DNA from: Streptomyces sp. NBC_01317 | GTDB lineage: Bacteria > Actinomycetota > Actinomycetes > Streptomycetales > Streptomycetaceae | Direction: 5' to 3' | DNA length: 64,000 nucleotides | Assembly (NCBI RefSeq): GCF_035961655.1 | Contig: NZ_CP108393.1 | Location: forward strand, 434,001 to 498,000 | In this document: positions 59,709 to 64,000 of the stretch, one piece after another | Layout: every line of letters begins with the position of its first letter | Numbering within the stretch: position 1 is the first letter of the stretch | Notes under the pieces: model-generated | The model's database searches: none | Told to the model about the DNA's origin: nothing | The model's input: only the letters and a program-made list of their open reading frames with translations | Program-made: the position numbers and the translations under genes

Positions 59709-60725
59709 TCACATCCAGCCCCGGCGCGCCGCCTGCCAGGCCAGCTGCATCCGGGTCGTCGCCCCCGCGAGGGCCATCATCGACTGGATCCGGCGCTGTA
59801 CGGTACGCCTGCTCAGGCCCAGCTGGCTGGCTATCGCCTTGTCGGCGACGCCCGCGACGAGCAGGGACAGCAACTGGCGGTCCGTCGGCGGCAGTACGCC
59901 TCCGCCGGCCGACGCGTCCGTACCGCTGACCGTGCCCGACTCGCTGACGTGCAGCGGTACGGCGTCCTCCCAGTAGCGCTCGAACAGGGCGACCAGCGCG
60001 TCCAGGAGGCTGCTGCCCCGTACCAGGGCCGTCGTCGGTTCCTCGGAGCTTCCGCTCGGGCCGCCGGGCACGAGCGGGAAGATCGCGATGGCCCGGTCGG
60101 CGACCGCCAGGCGCAGCGGGAGGTGCGGCACGGCCCGGGCCATCTCCCCCGCCCGTACCCCCTCGACCACGTTGTCCACGGCGCCCGAGTCGTCGAAGAA
60201 CGCCTGCTCGTACAGGACGCGGTAGCGCACCCCGCGCGCGAGCGCGTCGAACTCGGCGCTGTTGCTCCCCGACGGCATGGCCACGTGCCCCGCCTTGCAG
60301 AACCACAGCATCTCGTGCCGGGTGCTGTCCTGGATCTGCCGCAGGTGCTGGCGCAGTGCCTCCGCGCCGGTGATCACTTCGATGAGCTGGTCGGGGTCGC
60401 GGCGGCGCCGGGTGCTCCGGTACGTCTCCAGGAGGTCGGTGACGGCCGCGCGGGCCTGCTCCAGGGAGTCCGACTGCCGCTGGAGGTGCGGCAGCAGGGC
60501 CACATCGGGAGGCGTGGCGGCGAAGCTCCGCGGCGCGCGGTCCTGCGGAGACCGGTCCGTTCCGCTGGCGAGCCCCTTGGCGGCGAGTGCCGTCAGCACC
60601 CGCTCCGCCTCTCCCTGGGACAGTCCCGCGGGCCCGGCCAGCTCGTCCGCCGACGCGGCGGACATCGTGACGAGCAGCCGGTAGACGGTTTCCTCACCGG
60701 TGGTGAGACCCGCTGCCTCCAGCAT
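59709..60725 (-). CDS. TrmB/LuxR-like helix-turn-helix regulator
   Basis: A 338-residue protein. Residues ~5-60 form a TrmB-like winged helix (LTTGEETVYRLLVTMSAASADELAGPAG), a central sensor-like region follows, and the C-terminus is a LuxR-type HTH (PTDRQLLSLLVAGVADKAIASQLGLSRRTVQRRIQSMMAL). It is cotranscribed with nothing obvious and lies between the SpoIIE phosphatase and the large S8 protease. Actinomycete regulators of this layout are often next to secreted subtilases. ATG 60725 is preferred (GGGAGG 6 bases before). Confidence 0.8.
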   Translation of the reverse strand: MLEAAGLTTGEETVYRLLVTMSAASADELAGPAGLSQGEAERVLTALAAKGLASGTDRSPQDRAPRSFAATPPDVALLPHLQRQSDSLEQARAAVTDLLETYRSTRRRRDPDQLIEVITGAEALRQHLRQIQDSTRHEMLWFCKAGHVAMPSGSNSAEFDALARGVRYRVLYEQAFFDDSGAVDNVVEGVRAGEMARAVPHLPLRLAVADRAIAIFPLVPGGPSGSSEEPTTALVRGSSLLDALVALFERYWEDAVPLHVSESGTVSGTDASAGGGVLPPTDRQLLSLLVAGVADKAIASQLGLSRRTVQRRIQSMMALAGATTRMQLAWQAARRGWM

Positions 60726-60809
60726 CATGTTCCTCCCGAAGAACGGGGCCGACTCTGGGCAAGCGCACTCTACGCCCAGGTCACGGCCGGTTCCCCGGCG
60801 GGAAAAGAG

Positions 60810-60848
60810 CGGCGGGTACGGAGGCGTCGGCCACCTCCGTACCCGCCG
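60810..60848. terminator. 15-bp-stem terminator downstream of the large S8 protease
   Basis: CGGCGGGTACGGAGG (60810-60824) pairs perfectly with 60834-60848 around a 9-base loop. Confidence 0.85.
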
Positions 60849-60864
60849 TGGACCCTTTCCGCCG

Positions 60865-63800
60865 CTACTTCTCCAGCAGGTACGCCCGCCGCACGGTCTG
60901 GGTGACCGTGTCGCCCGCGCGGTCGGCGGCCGTCACCCGCAGGGTCACCAAGGCGTCCGCCCGCATCCGGTCGGGCCGTTCGACGGTGGCCGTGAAGCGG
61001 TTGCCGCCCCGGTCCTTGACCCGGGAGGCCTTCGTCCAGGTCCGGCCGTCGTCGTAGGAGACGTCGACCTTCGCCGACACCCCGCGCGGCGCCGGCAGGC
61101 CGTCCTGGGCGCGGACCGTCAGCCCGATGTCGTGCGTACGCCCCGCGCCGACCGTGTTGCGCGCGTCGACGGGTACGTCGTAGTCGAGCTGGAGGAGCGG
61201 GAGCGCGGTCCTGTCGGTGGTGGTGTCCGAGCGGAACTCCCAGGACGTGCGGGTGCTCGTGCCGAAGGCCCACTCGCCGGAGACCCGGGAGGTCGTCAGG
61301 TCGAGCCGGTAGCCGGCCTTCCCCGGCGCCACCTGGATGTCGCCCCAGGCGTCGGCGCGTTCGGCGACCTTCTTGCCGTCGCGGTAGAGGGTGGCGGCGG
61401 CCGAGTCCCCCTGCGGGGCGGGTGTCCTCGTACCGATACCGCCGTCCTCGCCGCCTGCGCCCAGCCGCGACCAGTGGCCCGCGGAGTCGGTGAACTCCGG
61501 TACGCGCAGGGCGAGTACGTCACCGGTGCGGACGGACGGGGTGTCCGTGCCGCGCGGGATCGAGGGCCGTACGACGGGGCCGAACCATGCCTCGTCGGAG
61601 CGCTGACCGGCGGTGTACGTACGGACCGTGTCCCGCATGCCGGCGTTGAGGGGGGTGTCGATGTCGACGACGGGTGTGTGGTTCACGACGTGCTGCCACG
61701 ACGTCGTTCCCGAACTGACGTACTCGGTGCGCTCGGTGCCGGTGGGCACGTCGCGGGTGTACTGGTTCCAGGAGGTGTCCTGGTAGGGGCGCCAGCCGAA
61801 GCGCTGTTCGCCCGCCCACGCCTGGCCGCCGTTGTCGGCGTAAGTGGTGCGCACCTGCGCGCTGTTGCGGTCCGAGACGGTGTGGACCACCTGGGCCGGG
61901 ACCTGCTGTTCCGACACCTGCATCACGTCGTAGAGGTACGGGCTCTTCTCCGTGCCGGAGAACTCGACCGTGGTGGTGTGCTTCTTGAGCCGCTCCAACA
62001 AGGCCGCGCCCTGGGCCGCGTCGACCCGCAGGGTGGGTAGGGCCGTCCGGTCGCCGTTGGGCGTCCAGCGGGTCCAGGCGTACATGTCGGAGGGGAAGAC
62101 AAGCAGGAGTCCGGCGGCTCCGGCCTTCGCGGCCCGGGCGGGCAGGTCCAGTTCACCCGACGCGTCGTCCCGTACGACCGCGAGTTTGCCGCGTGCCTTG
62201 CGGAAGTCGGGCGCGGCGGTGCTGCCCGCGTCCACCGCGGTGAGCCTGGCGCCCTTGTGGTCGAACAGCGCCGACACGTGGGTGTAGTAGGGGTCGAGGC
62301 CGAGTGCGGTGCCCGGGACCTTCGCCGTGAGGAGCGGCGCCACGAGCTGCCAGCGTGAGGCGAACTCGAACGCGCCGTCGGTGACCCGCGCGGTGGGGCT
62401 GACGTACAGCCGCTTGGCGATGTCGAAGTACATCATTCCCTGGATCAGCCCGTGGCCGTCGATCTGACGGTACGTCTGGAAGCTGATGACGCCGCGCTGT
62501 TCGGCGGGTCGCGGGGTACGGATCTCCACCTGGGTGGTCCTGCGGGCGTCCAGGGTGACGGTCATGTCCTTGGTGACCTTCACCTCGGGCAGGACGAGTT
62601 GGCGTAGTTCCTCGCCGTCGGCGGCGCCGTTCACCGAGGCCGAGCTGATCTGGTACGTGCCCTCCTCGACCTGGGCGACGGCGGGTTCGTAGCTGTCGTA
62701 GCCGACAAATCCGTCGGGACCCCAGATGGTCGGCGCCCCGGGGACGCGCTTTCCGTCGCGGTCGACGCTGACGACGGTGAGGCGGTGGACCGGGCCGTGG
62801 ACGCCCATGCTCACCGTGGTGTGCGCGACCGTTTTTCCGCCGGCGGTGGCGGTGACGTAGCCGTAGTAGTCGCCGCGCTCCGCTGCGGACGGTTCCGCGT
62901 GCAGCGGGACCCCGACGGTGGCGCCGGCGGGGACGCGTACGGAACCCGAGCCCAACCGCACGGCTCCGGCGGGCAGTTCACGGCCGCCGGAGGTGGCGAG
63001 GCGGGCCGCGAGAGTGAGGGTGACGTCCGCCTTGGCGGTGTTGGTGTAGCGGATCGTGGCGTCCTGGGAGGGGCCGGAGGTGTCGCCCGCCCGGAAGGGG
63101 CCCAGCGCGAGGGTGCCGGTCGCCGTGACCGTGCCGAGCGCGGCGGCGGCGACGTCGATGCGGCCGCCGCCCTGCTCGGTGGCTTCCTGTCCCGGGACGG
63201 TACGGGCGGTGCTGATCAGGGCGTCCTTGAGGCGGCCCGCGTCCCAGTCGGGGTGCTCCTGGGCGAGGAGCGCGGCGGCGCCCGCGACGTGCGGGGTGGC
63301 CATCGAGGTGCCGGACGCGGCGACGTAGTACTGGTCGACGATGTCGCCCATGGTCGTCCCGGCCGCGCGGGCGGCGACGATGCCGACGCCGGGCGCGGTG
63401 ACGTCGGGCTTGACGGTCTTGTCACCAGGGCGGGGGCCCCGGCTGGAGAAGGGGGCGAGGGAGTCGTCGCGGTCGACGGCGCCCACGGTCAGGGCGGCGT
63501 CGGCCGCCCCGGGGGAACCGATGGTCTGGGCGCCCTGCTCGCCCGCGTTGCCCGCGGCGACCACGAACAGCGCGCCGCTGTCCTGGGTGAGGCTGTTGAC
63601 CGCGAGGCTCATCGGGTCGGTGCCGTCGCTGGGCGCGTCGGACCCGAGGCTCATGCTGACGATGCGGGCGCCCTCGGCGGTGGCCCACTCCATGCCCTCG
63701 ATGACGGCCGACTCGCTGCCGTAGCCGTCGTCGCCGAGCACCTTGCCGATCAGCAGGTCGGACCGGGGGGCGACACCTTTGCGGAGACCTGCGGAGGCCG

Positions 63801-64000
63801 CTCCCGTACCGCCGACGGTGGAGGCCACGTGGGTGCCGTGGCCGAAGACGTCGTTCGTCCCGCCGCTGCCGGAGAAGTCCTTGGTCTCCGTGGCCCGTCC
63901 CGCCAGGTCGGGGTGGGTGAGGTCGGCGCCGGTGTCCAGGACGGCGACCTTGACGCCCTGGCCCTGGTAGCCGGCCTGCCAGGCGGCCGGGGCGTTGATC
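60865..64000 (-). CDS. Large secreted S8 family serine protease (5' end beyond the window)
   Basis: At least 1044 residues of a subtilase whose start lies right of 64000. The protease core has Asp in VAVLDTGAD, His in GHGTHVAST and Ser in GTSMATPHVAG; the C-terminal ~650 residues hold beta-sandwich domains, including a PA-like region (LDLPARAAKAGAAGLLLVFP). Typical Streptomyces members have 1100-1250 residues with an N-terminal signal and prodomain, not seen here. It degrades extracellular proteins or peptides. Ends with TAG at 60865-60867, followed by a strong terminator. Confidence 0.9.
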   Translation of the reverse strand, partial: INAPAAWQAGYQGQGVKVAVLDTGADLTHPDLAGRATETKDFSGSGGTNDVFGHGTHVASTVGGTGAASAGLRKGVAPRSDLLIGKVLGDDGYGSESAVIEGMEWATAEGARIVSMSLGSDAPSDGTDPMSLAVNSLTQDSGALFVVAAGNAGEQGAQTIGSPGAADAALTVGAVDRDDSLAPFSSRGPRPGDKTVKPDVTAPGVGIVAARAAGTTMGDIVDQYYVAASGTSMATPHVAGAAALLAQEHPDWDAGRLKDALISTARTVPGQEATEQGGGRIDVAAAALGTVTATGTLALGPFRAGDTSGPSQDATIRYTNTAKADVTLTLAARLATSGGRELPAGAVRLGSGSVRVPAGATVGVPLHAEPSAAERGDYYGYVTATAGGKTVAHTTVSMGVHGPVHRLTVVSVDRDGKRVPGAPTIWGPDGFVGYDSYEPAVAQVEEGTYQISSASVNGAADGEELRQLVLPEVKVTKDMTVTLDARRTTQVEIRTPRPAEQRGVISFQTYRQIDGHGLIQGMMYFDIAKRLYVSPTARVTDGAFEFASRWQLVAPLLTAKVPGTALGLDPYYTHVSALFDHKGARLTAVDAGSTAAPDFRKARGKLAVVRDDASGELDLPARAAKAGAAGLLLVFPSDMYAWTRWTPNGDRTALPTLRVDAAQGAALLERLKKHTTTVEFSGTEKSPYLYDVMQVSEQQVPAQVVHTVSDRNSAQVRTTYADNGGQAWAGEQRFGWRPYQDTSWNQYTRDVPTGTERTEYVSSGTTSWQHVVNHTPVVDIDTPLNAGMRDTVRTYTAGQRSDEAWFGPVVRPSIPRGTDTPSVRTGDVLALRVPEFTDSAGHWSRLGAGGEDGGIGTRTPAPQGDSAAATLYRDGKKVAERADAWGDIQVAPGKAGYRLDLTTSRVSGEWAFGTSTRTSWEFRSDTTTDRTALPLLQLDYDVPVDARNTVGAGRTHDIGLTVRAQDGLPAPRGVSAKVDVSYDDGRTWTKASRVKDRGGNRFTATVERPDRMRADALVTLRVTAADRAGDTVTQTVRRAYLLEK

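Overview
The window is GC-rich throughout, with third codon positions strongly biased to G/C, frequent GTG and TTG starts and long antisense frames. It also carries Streptomyces-type families (DUF6059, two-His/Cys leader peptides, secreted proteases with prodomains, AA10/GH8/GH18 enzymes, Ser/Thr kinases, a SpoIIE phosphatase). It looks like chromosomal DNA of a Streptomyces or close relative, from a variable arm-like region rather than the core: most genes are secreted hydrolases, regulators and catabolic islands, and several are decayed. No tRNA, rRNA, CRISPR array, insertion sequence or replication origin was recognised.

Layout. 1-3.9 kb: a partial prolyl aminopeptidase-like gene, an acetyl xylan esterase family protein, an M56 membrane protease, a FetB-like permease and a GNAT acetyltransferase. 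4.2-8.1 kb: a small coiled-coil protein and a complete sdhCAB operon of the actinobacterial Sdh1 type. 8.2-10.7 kb: haloalkane dehalogenase and MarR regulator, then a scar where a TetR gene and an F420-dependent LLM gene have both lost their 5' ends. 10.9-17.6 kb: a six-gene minus-strand operon of four luciferase-like monooxygenases, a flavin reductase and a DUF1684 protein, preceded by a leader-peptide ORF typical of sulfur-controlled genes and by a 17-bp repeat array. A second leader-like ORF faces the other way toward a broken DszC/acyl-CoA-dehydrogenase gene. 18.3-20.6 kb: a graveyard of fragments (acyl-CoA dehydrogenase, polyketide synthase sliver, crotonyl-CoA reductase tail, fatty-acyl-AMP ligase).

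20.9-26.0 kb: a TetR-controlled oxidative island (cupin, intradiol ring-cleavage dioxygenase, SnoaL-like protein, GMC oxidoreductase, F420-type PPOX protein) tied together by five copies of one operator-like palindrome. 26.3-28.7 kb: glycolate-oxidase-type flavoprotein divergent from a LysR regulator. 28.8-35.8 kb: winged-helix regulator, S8 protease, DUF427 protein, S1E protease and a kinase/PQQ-propeller receptor with a TTA (bldA) codon. 36.0-40.1 kb: a very large GH2 enzyme with nested discoidin domains. 40.2-43.1 kb: lipoprotein, Ser/Thr kinase and a divergent ECF sigma factor.

43.1-50.0 kb: a sugar ABC importer operon with a cytoplasmic glycosidase, divergent from its LacI regulator. The same AACGTT-centred palindrome occurs before the importer and before the GH2 gene, suggesting one regulon. 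50.1-57.0 kb: PRC-barrel protein, AA10 polysaccharide monooxygenase, GH8, GH18, a DasR-like GntR regulator and a cytoplasmic GH9. Together with the GH2 and the importer, these read as a chitin/chitosan or glucosaminide-utilisation locus (inference). 57.3-64 kb: SpoIIE phosphatase with PAS/GAF sensors, a TrmB/LuxR-like regulator and a large S8 protease cut by the right edge.
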